A DNA stretch of 64,000 nt from Musa acuminata AAA Group (taxonomy: Eukaryota; Streptophyta; Magnoliopsida; Zingiberales; Musaceae), in the NCBI RefSeq assembly GCF_036884655.1, contig NC_088356.1, positions 11,103,001 to 11,167,000 on the forward strand. Reading direction: 5' to 3'. Under the pieces are notes generated by a model. That model had not been told where the DNA came from. It did not search any database and worked only from the letters and a program-made list of their open reading frames with translations. Below are positions 47,201-58,595 of this stretch, piece after piece. Position 1 is the first letter of the stretch. Each line of letters begins with the position of its first letter. Position numbers and translations under genes: made by a program.

Positions 47201-50200
47201 CCAATAATGATCAGTGCTACTGAGAGTAGATTATCCGCTTCATTTCCTAACAGAATGTCAATCGAAAGCGGACGTGATGCGAATCTACTTGGAAGTGACA
47301 ACTAAATGAAAGAAGAATCAATGAGCAAATTTTGTGGAGGGACCCAAAACTTCAAAAAGTTTACGAGGTGATGCTCGTTAAAGCTCCAACAAGTATCCAC
47401 CCAGTTCAAGCAGCACGAAGCATTTGAGAAACTTACACAAAGAAAGGATGGTCTTTTCCTTCATCTGAAGGATCTGCATGAACCAACAGGGATCAACACA
47501 ACTCAGCCAACCCCACACTAGAGTCAGAGTCATTGGCGAGTTGAAGTAGCATGACGGATCAAAAGTTCGACTACTCAACAACAGCAGCGGAGAGCAGTTG
47601 GGAGCCAAGAGGCACATTGCAGCTAGAGCAAAAGATTGAAGACTCAGCAAACGCGAGGAGTTGCAATGGCGGCAAAGGCTTCGACGAGGATGTCGAAGGA
47701 ATGAGTGGGGGAGAATGTAACGGACAAACTTCTAAACAAGATGTTTGATGTAATGCTTATATATGTCCGTGTCTTTTGGTATGTTCATGCTTTGCACAAC
47801 ATGTAGAGGGACGATCGAAGGCTTAACAGCCCCATTTTAGTTGGGTTTGATAGCCATTTTAGGCTTGTAAATAAAGGTTATGTCATATGAACACTTGTGA
47901 GAGATATTCGGTCTGTAGTGGATCATTTTAACCCTTTGTTGTGCAACCATTCAGAGCTTGGAAAGTTTGTTTGTAATTTGCATTGGTTATGAAGTGTTTT
48001 CTGAAATGTTTGTTTATGGATCCCGAGTGAGGCGCTTTCTTTAACCCGTTTTATCTTTTGTACGTCCTAAGAGACCATTGGAGGTTTCGGGGAGGCTGAC
48101 CTTTACGGACGGACACACAAGGGTGTCGAACGACTTGGCAAAACCAGTGATTTAAAAAGGCGCTCGAGCGAGGCGAGGCGAGGCCCGAGCGCCTCGCTTC
48201 ACTTCCAGGCGGCACGCTTCAAAGAGGCGCCGCCTGGGCGCTCGCCCGAGCCCAGGCTGTCACGGACTTAGCTGGTTTTGCCTAAGTCGTGCGGCACCCT
48301 TGCGTGTCCGTCCGCAAAGGTCAGCCTCCCCGAAGCCTCCCATTGTCCCTTAGGACCAACAAAAAAGAGAACGGGTTAGAGAGAACGCCTCAATCGGGAT
48401 CCACAAGCAAACATCTCCGAAAAACACTTCATAGACAATGCAAATTACAAACAGACTTTACAAGCTCTGAACAGTGGCACAACAAAGGGTAAAATGGTCC
48501 ATTACAGACCGAAAATCTCTCGCATGTGTCCACATGACACTACCTTTATTTACAAGCCTAAAGAGGCCACCAACCCAACTAAAATGGGACTATTATGCCT
48601 TCGGCCGCCCCTCTACATGCTGTACAAGGCATGAACATACCAAAAGACACGGACATACATAAGCATTACATCAAACACCTTGTAAAGAAGTTTGTCCGTG
48701 ACATTCTCCCCCACTTTTTCCTTCGACGTCCTCGTTGAAGCCTTTGTCGACACTGCAACTCCTCGTCTTTGCTGAGTCTTCAATCTTCTGCTCCAACTAC
48801 AATGCGCCTCTTGGCTCCTTGCTGCTCTCCGCTGTTGTTTTTGAGTAGTCGAACCTTTGATCCGCCATGCTGCTTCAACTCACCAATGACTCTGACTCTG
48901 GTGTGGGGTTGGTTGAGTTGTGTTGATCCTTGTTGATTCCTGCGGATCCCCCAAATGAAGGAAAAGACCATCCTTACTGCGCCAGTCTCTCGAATTTCTC
49001 ATGCTGCTAGAACTGGTTGGATGCTTATTGGAGCTTTAACGAGCATCATCTCGCAAACTTCTGAAGTTTTGGGTCCTTCCTCCACAAAATCTGCTCATTG
49101 ACTCTTCTTTCACTTAGTTGTCACATCCAAGTAGGTTTACCTCACTTCCGCTTTCGATTGGCATTTCGTTAGGAAATGAAGCGGACAATCTACTCTCAGT
49201 AGCACTGATCACCGTTGGTGAGGATTTGACAATTATTGTCTTCCATTATCTTCGAAGGGTCTTTGAACTTGTGCAGAGCTCCTCTGCTGGATAGATAAGA
49301 GAATTGGGGTACTCGGTTTCGCCCATTCTCTTAAGGGTTGAGAAGGCAAAAGTTACTTGACTTCGCCCGCCTCCTCGAGGTTGTACTTCATGCATCGAGC
49401 TGGTTACTGGCCTTCGCCTGCTCTTTGCTCACACTTCTGAAGCACTTGAAGTGTTTGCACTCCTTGCGTTGAGTTAGTTACTGTGATTCACCTTCTCAAT
49501 GCCATTGAATTTCTGGAATGTAGGAAGTTTTCACCCCAACTTGGAGTAATTCTCTCATAGGTTTGGTCGCCTCTGGGATTATACCGTCTTCTCCATCAAC
49601 CCTACCGCCTACTCCTCTGAGTAGCAAAGGTACAGCACCGTGTACTGCCTGCTTCGTTCCTTGGTTATGCACTCTTGCATGACCCGAAGTCCTTCACTTT
49701 CGGCTATCTTTGATGAGAAGCACATTGACACTGGTCTTACGAAGTTCTTCGGCCTCTGCCCTTCAGCCTTGTCTCGGTACTTGGAGATTGCCTCTGCATT
49801 CTCCACCTCCTCGGCCCCTTTCACGACCAAGCGCTCTCCCTCCATGAGAGCAAGGGATCAATGACTTTCACGGAAGTCCCGCCTCTGCGGTACCATGGCG
49901 CTGCCATGCCCATGGCCCTACTATCCGTCGCCTCGCATCTACATCCCTTTTCTTCACAATCAATAGATATGTCTCCGTGACACTCCTCCGAGTTCACCTC
50001 CATTCTAACTGATTGCTTGACTTTGGGTAGCTAAGTCCCTCTGGACTCGTCGTTGCTACCTCACCCCTTTTGACTCCCTGCTTCAACACCTCTGTGTTCT
50101 CCAAGCAGTCTGTTTGGTCGATGGAAAGACAGACTACAACTCCCATGCATGGCCTCTGCCATCACGTTGTAGGGTTTGCACCGCTTCTGTTCTCCTTAGC

Positions 50201-53200
50201 TTCCTTGGTAGCAACGTTCGCTTACTCGACCTTGTCCTCTGACTTGCCGGGCTCCCTTAAGCGAATATGAGCTCTGGAGCAGTTCAACTCTCCAGCTGCT
50301 TCGATCATACCTTTGCATGATCAAGTTCCTCCCATGGAACTCACTAGTACTTGCATTCGAACTTTTCCCTTGGTGAAACCCAGCCCCCATATGCTGATGA
50401 CCAAGGTTTTCATCCGATACAAAATTCGATGCACGCACGGAAGACCCGCCTCTGCGGTACCATGGCCTTCACTCCTTGAATCCATAGCCCTTCTTGTCGT
50501 CGTGTTGTTCACCCAAGTGGAGCTCCCAGTAGCTCCCGATCATACCTCCATATGATCTAGTCCCTCCCGGGACTATGTCGTGTGTATCGCATTGCCACGA
50601 ACTGTTCCACCACGATCCGCTGCACCATGTCGCTTCCTGGTGACATCTCCATTGCATTCTGATCCTTGTGGAATAAACTCGAATTGTGAACCCTCCACGT
50701 GTGGCCTCTGCCAATACATCGCAGGGTCTCCTCCACCTTCGATTTTGTTCGCTCCTTTGGCAATCGACCTTCATCCACCCACTCTTGGGTCACACCTAGA
50801 TGAAGCACCGCTCTAGGACAGTTCGTCGCCTAGTAGCTCCCGAAGTCCACCGACTTCACTGTAATTTGTGCACCATTGTCTGGATCCTGGGCCTCTGCCC
50901 CTACCAGCACAATCTCCGCTGCGCACTGCTTCCTTTATGGCAACTTGAATGGCAACACTGTGGCATATTCTTCAAGAGTACCCGCCTCTGCGTCCTCTTG
51001 CCCCGTGCTAAGGCCTTCTGAACCCAACTTCGCCTCCGCAAATTGAGTCGCCTTAGTTCCTCCATCAAATGCTCCTCCGAGATAAGGTGCATGTGCCCAG
51101 AAGCTACCTTCGTCTTTGGCACCATGCAAGATGAGTCTGCTCCGTTAGAAAGGACCCATGGAACAACATGATCCTACTCTTGCCTCTGCAAGAGTTCATG
51201 TCCTTGACCTCCGTCTAAGAAAAGCACTGTGCCTCTGCTCCATGTTCCAACTTCTATGTTGGCTCCCTTCATGCGGCTTAGGTACTTCGCCAAGTTACAC
51301 CCAAGTTGCTCCGCTCCTCGTTTTTGCATTGAGTCGATGGTGGCCCTCGCGCCCACCATTCCACGGGTCAGCCCTCCCTTGAGTCCGATCTCCACATCGA
51401 CTCCAAGTGTGACTTCATTTAAGTTGCTTTGGGTCGCTCCCCCACTTGATCTCGCAATGCATCCACTAATGCATTCACTCAAGCGAGATCATGCGACGAC
51501 TCCTCGCCGCTTGCTCAGTCCATCGAGCTTCGTGGAGTAGTTGTTTGTTGAGGTACTCCTCCTCAACATGTGAGGTCCGTCTCACATTATTCTCCCTCTA
51601 GAGAGCCGAGACTTATCCCTCCTGGATAACTATCCCGTTGGAGCAACATCTCTCTTCGTTTGGGAGACCACCATCCCCTTGGACTACTCCGATCTGCTGA
51701 ACAGACTGTGCATTGTTCTGCCTCCTGCAAACACACTTGCTAGATTGCGACTCCCCGTCAATACAGCCCCTGCTGCACCCCTCAAGGCCTAGCAACATGC
51801 TGAACTCATTGCACACTTCAGCCTCCTACGGACGTATCCTTCACATGCCGAAGAGAAAGTTTCAATGCTCCATGGCGCCGAGTTTCGATCGCCTTGGGAT
51901 GGCCACGAACATTCCATCGTCCGCATACAAGCCTATGCATGAGTACCAAATTCTTCGAGTTAGCAATTCCCCTCACCTCTGTGAGCTTTGCATAACTCTT
52001 TTGGTCGTTGAGCAACTCATTCCACCTTGGATGGTCTCATCCATTACCAAGCGCCTCGCTTGTCTTGAGCACCATCAAGTATAGTTGTCAACGTTGAGCC
52101 GTAGCTCAAACTCAGCCATCCTAACCTTTGTGCGCTCCACATTCTTCCAAGCTTGTGTGTTCTCGTGGTGCATCTTGCGCGAAGGGTTGGCCATTCCTCT
52201 GAATGCCAATCTCAGATGCCCGCTCCTCCGAGCGACTCCTTTTCCCTACATCTCCATGCCCGTTTTCCCCCAAACGGTCGCGCGTGTGCTGACTGCCCTC
52301 AACACAGCCCCGCTAGGTCCCCCACGTTTGCATGCTAAGTGTTTCTTTGAGTGCTTGTCCCGCTCCGATACCATCTGTCACGGACTTAGCTGGTTTTGCC
52401 TAAGTCGTGCGGCACCCTTGCGTGTCCGTCCGCAAAGGTCAGCCTCCCCGAAGCCTCCCATTGTCCCTTAGGACCAACAAAAGAGAGAATGGGTTAGAGA
52501 GAACGCCTCAATCGGGATCCACAAGCAAACATCTCCGAAAAACACTTCATAGACAATGCAAATTACAAACAGACTTTACAAGCTCTGAACAGTGGCACAA
52601 CAAAGGGTAAAATGGTCCATTACAGACCGAAAATCTCTCGCATGTGTCCACATGACACTACCTTTATTTACAAGCCTAAAGAGGCCACCAACCCAACTAA
52701 AATGGGACTATTATGCCTTCGGCCGCCCCTCTACATGTTGTACAAGGCATGAACATGCCAAAAGACACGGACATACATAAGCATTACATCAAACACCTTA
52801 TAAAGAAGATTGTCCGTGACAAGGCGCTGGGTGCTTCGGGCGAGCGCTTGGGTTAAACCAGGCGACTGAACAAGCATTTTAGGTCTGGTTCGATCTCCGG
52901 TGCTTTAGTTGGTTCAATCGAACCAACTAAAGCACCGATATCAGCTGTCGCTGCCCAACCTTAACCATGCTCGTTGCCGCTGCCGCTCCCACTCTCGCTG
53001 CTAGCCGCTATCGCTGCTCGCTACCGCTACCGCTGCCGCTGCCGCTGTCGTCGCTCCCGCTCCCGCTCCTGCTGCCGCTGCCTCCTTACACTCCCGCTAT
53101 CGCTGCCACTTCCTCTTTTCTCAGTCAGCACCCCCTTACACTCTTCCTTCTTCTCCTTCTGTATACTGTTAACAGTATACAGTATACTGTTAACAGTATA

Positions 53201-56200
53201 ATAATAATAGTATTTGTATTTATTAGATTAATAATATATTATTTTGATTTTGTATCTTAGATTTTCTTAATTTAATAGCATATTTTTATTTAAATTTTTA
53301 AATAATTATATTATATATTTTTATATTTTAGCGTCTTGCTTCGCTCGGGCGAGCACCTAGCGCTTCGGGCGCTTTTGGACCTTGGTGCCTTTTGGCGCCT
53401 AGCGCTTTTAAATCACTGGGCAAAACCAACTAAGTCCGTGATACGATGTTGAGAATATTGATCCTTAGACCTACGATGAGGCTATTACGAATATAGACTT
53501 CGGGAAGTGGCAAGAGATCATGAATTTTGAGATAGATTCCATGTACTCCAACAAAGTTTAGAACCTAGTTGATGCACGCAAGGGTATTGTACCCATTGAT
53601 TGTAAGTGGATCTTCAAGAAGAAAATTGGAGTAGATGGAAAGGTAGAGACCTATAAAGCAAGGCTAGTGGCTAAGGGGTATCGTCAAAAACAAGGAGTTG
53701 GCTATGACGAAACCTTCTCACCTGTAGCCATGTTAAAATTCATCCGAATTATATTGGTTATTGCAGCACACTATGATTATGAGATCTGGTAGATAGACGT
53801 GAAAACTGCATTTCTCAATGGCAACCTCGAGGAGGTGTATATAATACAGCCTGAGGGATTCGTGTCCAAGGATAGTCCAGATAAAATGTACAAGTTGCTT
53901 AGGTCCATCTATGGACTAAAGCAAGCTTTCCGAAGTTGGAACATAAGATTTGATAAAACGATCAAATCTTATGACTTCATTAAGAACGAAGATGAGCCTT
54001 GTGTGTATAGGAAGGTGAGTGGGAGCTATCACCTTTTTGGTGTTGTATGTGAATGACATCTTGATCATTGGGAACGATGTAGGAATGCTCTTCACAGTAA
54101 AGGCTTGACTATCTAGACACTTCTCCATGAAGGACTTAGGGGAAGCATCCTACATATTGAAGATTTGGATCTATAGAGATAGATCTAAGAGAATGCTTGG
54201 CTTGTCCCAATCTAGGTACATAGACACCATTGTCAAAAGGTTTGGCATAGAAAATTCCAAGAGAGGACTTATACCGATGAGACATGAGATATTACTTTTT
54301 AGGAGTATGTTCCCAAAGACTCCTAAAGAAAAGGGCAGACATGGATACGGATATGATACCCTATGCCTCAGTGATAGGGTCTATCATGTATGTTATGCTA
54401 TGTACCAGGCCTGATATAATGTATGCTCTGAGTGTCACGAGCAGGTATTAGGCGAATCCAAGCTTGGAGCACTGGAAAGCAATAAAGTGTATCCGTAAGT
54501 ACTTGAGAAGGACTAAGGATCTTTTACTGATATATGGAGGAAGTAGTCTTAGGGCTAAGAGCTACACAGACTTGAGCTTCCAGTCCGATGTCGATGATAG
54601 CAAGTTTAATTCAAGGTATGTGTTCACCCTGAATGGAGTAGTGTGCTGGAAGAGTTCCAAGCAAGATACTACTGCTGACTCGACCATATAAGCAGAGTAC
54701 ATTGCTAAGGTAGAGGCAGCAAAGGAGAGAGTCTGGATGAAGAAGTTCATCATAGATTTGGGAGTCGTGCCGGGCAACAAGTCGATTCCCTTATATTACG
54801 ACAACAATGAGGCGATTGCTCAAATGAGAGAACCCGGGTCTCATCAGAAACATTCTGAGGAGGTTCCACCTGATTAGAGAGATTGTCGCCTAAAGAGATG
54901 TAGCGGTAGAAAGAGTTTCATCTGAAGATGACATCGCAGATTCACTAACGAAGTCGTTGTCTCAGATTATCTTTGAGCGTCACAGAGGTATGATGGGGAT
55001 CAGACATATTGGTGATTAGCTTTAGGTCAAGTGGGAAATTGCTAGTCATATGTGCCCTGCAAGCCAATCACGTGAGTGATGACACGTGTGACATGACACA
55101 CACTCTTTTTGTTTATTATATTATTATAACATTCTCTCACTTTATATTGCTTATTGCATATATATATATATATATATATATATTGTGATGTTTATGGATC
55201 TATGCATTGAGAATCGGATCGTGATGAGATCACGATAATGAGACTGATTCACCTTTAAACACAGACCCTAAATAATCCTGGTCATAGATTGCTCGAGAGA
55301 GACATCAAGATAACCGGACAGACTAGTGTATTGTATACCCATCCATATGATGGAGGCAGCTGGTCTCATAGCTGCTCGTGTGGGGGACACTAAGGATACA
55401 GTGCAGATGCTCATTGGAGAAGAGTTTATTGATTGATCCGCTCACGGAATACTAGATGGTTGATGATGCCTTATTGTCAGACAACGATTCCGTAGTCCCA
55501 ATAGTGTATCTGATCCTTAGACTTAAGACACCAAGGATGTCCTGTATGAGCACTCCACTCTTTAATACCAAACTTATAGGTTTCGAAGTTTCAAATCTAG
55601 TACATCCGGTTATTGGGAGTGGCAACCAACCTTACGATGGTTATTGAGTGTCGATAGAGGATCATCCGCTCTCGGTATAATGAGAGGAATATCTTGTGTG
55701 TTCTTGCTCAAACAAATCCTTGACCAAAGTCATTCGGATTGAGAGAGAAAGAGTTCTCCAGGAGAATCCGATTAGAGCGAGACTTTAGGAGAAACCATAT
55801 TGGTCTGACAGCACCATGCCCGGTATATGGTCTCTAGGATATTAAATGAATGAGGGACTATAGGTATACGGTAACTGAGGACAGATAGGTCCAAAAGATT
55901 GGATTCTCCTATATCGTCTAGGGACTGCGGCGTAGTGGCTTAGTACGTCCGTAATCGATGAGTTGAGTGAATTATTATTGAGATAATAATTCACTGAGTC
56001 AGAAGGAGTTATAACAGGTATGACTCACGGCCAGCTCGATATTGAGCCTAGAGGATCATACATATATGGTAGGTGTTGCGACGAGTAAAGATTCGGATAT
56101 AAGATATCCGCTGGAGCCCCTATCTTATTGGATATCTAATAAGCCCCTAAATTATTGGATCCCATGGATGTGATCCAATAAGAGCTAATAAGAGATTATT

Positions 56201-57071
56201 AGGTAGAAACCCACTAATCTAAGAAGCTTGGGTAATTGGATAGAGATCCGGTACCCAATAGGGTAGGATCCATTAGGGTTAATTAGGAGCCTCTATAAAT
56301 AGGAGGGAATTAAAGGCCCATAGGCTTCTTGGTTGCCACCTCCTATTCTCCTCTCCCCTCCTCCTCAGAGAGCAAGCGTGAAGATTTGAGGAGCATCGTC
56401 GCAGCCCTACTGTGTGGATCACCGCTAGAGAGAAGGACGTTTGGCCTCCTTCATTCTCTCTAATAGATATATAGAGATTCAGGGATATACGATTTTGCGG
56501 ATTTCGCGCACCAATCTTCGCACGACGACAAACACATATTGGAAAATTTGGGGTTTTATTTTTTTTGTTCTTCTGCTACACATGTAATGTCGCCCCTAGA
56601 TTTCCCTATAACTCTCCTCTTATTTTCCTTCCTTCTAATTTATTTTCTTATCCATTTCTCATTCTTTCACTCTATCAAAGCACAACGCAACCACCACTAA
56701 ACAATAAAGTATAGCTTTAGAAATAAGCCTGGTTTCATATCTCTAAAGCATGGGCACAGATTTTTCGAACAAATGTGTGCATACTTTATATTCATTTAAA
56801 AACTTTTTATACTACGTAATTTAGACCAAGGATTATAATTTCGAATAATACCGCCCGTACTGGGCGATATGTACCGGTCCATCAGCTGACCGGTACATGA
56901 ACCACCCGTTACCGGATGGAATATGTATGTATATATAAGACGACGTCAACCCACGTGGGAGAAGGAAAAGGCAACGCAACGTCACCTTTTATAAAAATAT
57001 TTATATATAAATATATATATATAATTATATATATATATATATATGCGAGACGACATCACCGAGGTCGCGTC

Positions 57072-57116
<45 letters not shown>

Positions 57117-57161
57117 GAGGCAACGTCGCCCGCTTGGGAGAAGAGAGAGGCGACATCGTCG

Positions 57162-57250
<89 letters not shown>

Positions 57251-58507
57251 CCGAGCGGTATACCGTTCGGTATACAATATCGTACCGTACCAAGCGAATG
57301 TCGAAACTCCGGTACGGTACGATATTTCAATCCTTGATTTAGACAATCTATGATTATCAAAAATACAATTTTATAAGATGCATAACAAACAAACCTTTAG
57401 TATAAATTACAGAATATTCACAAAAATACTTCAAATGCACCTTGAGTATTTAGAGATGTTAAAGGTAAATCCGTGTAACTCAAAAGCCTGCATACTTATT
57501 GTCAATATTCAGCATGTTTTGAAGCCTAACGAAGCATCCTATATATGCACCACATGAATAACATTAATAAGCATAGACCAAAATAGTTTGAATATCTAAC
57601 GTGAGTTGGGAAGTATTAGACAAGTGATTATACGTAACATGGATATGGAATGTATAAACAAGTATTTTGAAGAATTCTTGCTTATCAAACCATGAACGAA
57701 ATATCCAGTCTGAATCTGAGAACCGAAAACGTGTTCAGAAATTTGTCTTTTGGTTCCATTTTGATCTTTTTACAATTATCCCAATATGTGTGTAGCTATC
57801 AAGAATTTATATATGCAGACCTGTTGCAAGTATTTTGAAAAACCTTTTTTTTTTCATTGACTTCTGTAAATGTCACTGCAACTAATCCTGCACCCTCCCT
57901 AGATTAACCACCTTGCTTTTCAAAGGAAAATTCTGATTTTGAATGCATATAATATCATCTTCATTGCTGTTCCCAATGAGCTTTATTTCATGAGTTTAAT
58001 CAATTACGTTCATTCCTACAAAACATCTATCACAAATTTCTCATTTCCATTATATACATTTTTTCATAGGCCCCTCTTCAGCATCCAACATTCTGAACAG
58101 TGTCATCTATGGCTGTCATAATGTAACATTCAATTGCTAGGAGCACCTCCAGTCTGTTATATATTAACATGACCATCTAACTCTGGTACTTTTATGTAAT
58201 CTGTGAAGTTCTTCTCTCCAACATCTTGTATGACAGGCCCTACATAGATAAATAAAGTTCCTTGCATCTCCTGTTTATTTCATCTAAATTCCTATTGTAA
58301 CAGATGAAAACTTCATGTGCTCTTGTAAGGTTTTAAATATCAGTCTGATACTGGTTTTGGTAATACAGCCAGGTATATCAGGCAGTATACCAACATGTAT
58401 CTCCTGGTATCATTGAATTGAATAATAAAAAAAGATGAACTGTATATCTGCCAGTATCGATCAACATCAAGTACTTGGTCAGACTGGTACTTACAGTCAA
58501 TATATAA

Positions 58508-58595
<88 letters not shown>

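Larger units (their letters stand above)
48258..52821 (-). mobile_element. Non-coding LTR element B (same family as A), young
   Basis: Opposite orientation to A. Two 446-bp LTRs (48258-48703 and 52376-52821) differ at fewer than ten sites by eye. The 4-bp target duplication AGGC is perfect (48254-48257 and 52822-52825). In its own orientation the primer site TGGTATCGGAGC (complement of 52362-52373) follows the right-hand LTR and AAGTGGGGGAGAA precedes the left-hand one. Length is 4564 bp, matching element A (about 4571 bp). It sits inside the hAT-like element, so it is the last arrival in the nest. No recognisable retroelement protein. Confidence 0.9.
48145..53418. mobile_element. Non-autonomous hAT-like element, interrupted by element B
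   Basis: Terminal inverted repeats CAGTGATTTAAAA at both ends and a perfect 8-bp target duplication GGCAAAAC (48137-48144 and 53419-53426) identify a hAT-superfamily element. Without the insert it is 710 bp (113 bp left, 597 bp right). Both ends carry GC-rich subterminal motifs (GGCGCTCG, GCGCCTAGCGCTT, CTTCGGGCG). The right part holds a GCTGCC-type stretch (about 52970-53100) and a palindrome at 53161. There is no transposase, so it needs one in trans. Confidence 0.88.
43591..53443 (+). mobile_element. Non-coding LTR element A (LARD-type)
   Basis: LTRs are at 43591-44047 (457 bp) and 47716-48144 plus 53427-53443. A canonical primer site TGGTATCAGAGC is at 44050-44061, and AGTGGGGGAGAA precedes the 3' LTR. 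LTR ends are the perfect inverted pair TGTCACGGA/TCCGTGACA. Flanks GGAT (43587-43590) and CGAT (53444-53447) suggest a 4-bp target duplication with one change. The 3.7-kb internal region has no gag, protease, RT or integrase that I can recognise, so it depends on another element. It splits the copia frame exactly after a GAGGAT. Its 3' LTR was later split by the hAT-like element at 48145. Its LTRs differ at about 40 sites by eye. Confidence 0.88.
38650..56610 (+). mobile_element. Ty1/copia retrotransposon, decayed and interrupted
   Basis: LTRs at 38650-40260 and 55040-56610 (about 1.6 kb) bound a gag, integrase, RT, RNase H order, which defines Ty1/copia. A primer site TGATATTAGAGCC, a degraded form of the initiator-tRNA-Met site, follows the 5' LTR. 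AAGTGGGAAAT precedes the 3' LTR. The target duplication is GCTCT/ACTCT (38645-38649 and 56611-56615), one base changed. The span is 17.96 kb because 9.85 kb of later insertions (43591-53443) interrupt it; without them it is about 8.1 kb. The LTR length hints at an Angela/Tork-type lineage, which is inference. It lies antisense to CPP1 in its last intron. Confidence 0.92.

Noticed and set aside
44062..47715. Several 60-130 codon frames in element A, and their partners in B
   Set aside because: No retroelement or host domain recognised, and frames are open on both strands. Similarity between A and B follows from shared descent.
43591..53443. Reading A, B and the flanking hAT-like parts as one giant palindromic DNA transposon
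   Set aside because: Primer sites, purine tracts, LTR pairs and three independent target duplications show separate nested insertions.
56916..57360. Long open frames reading alternating Tyr/Ile on both strands
   Set aside because: They are translations of (TA)n runs inside the MITE, not genes.
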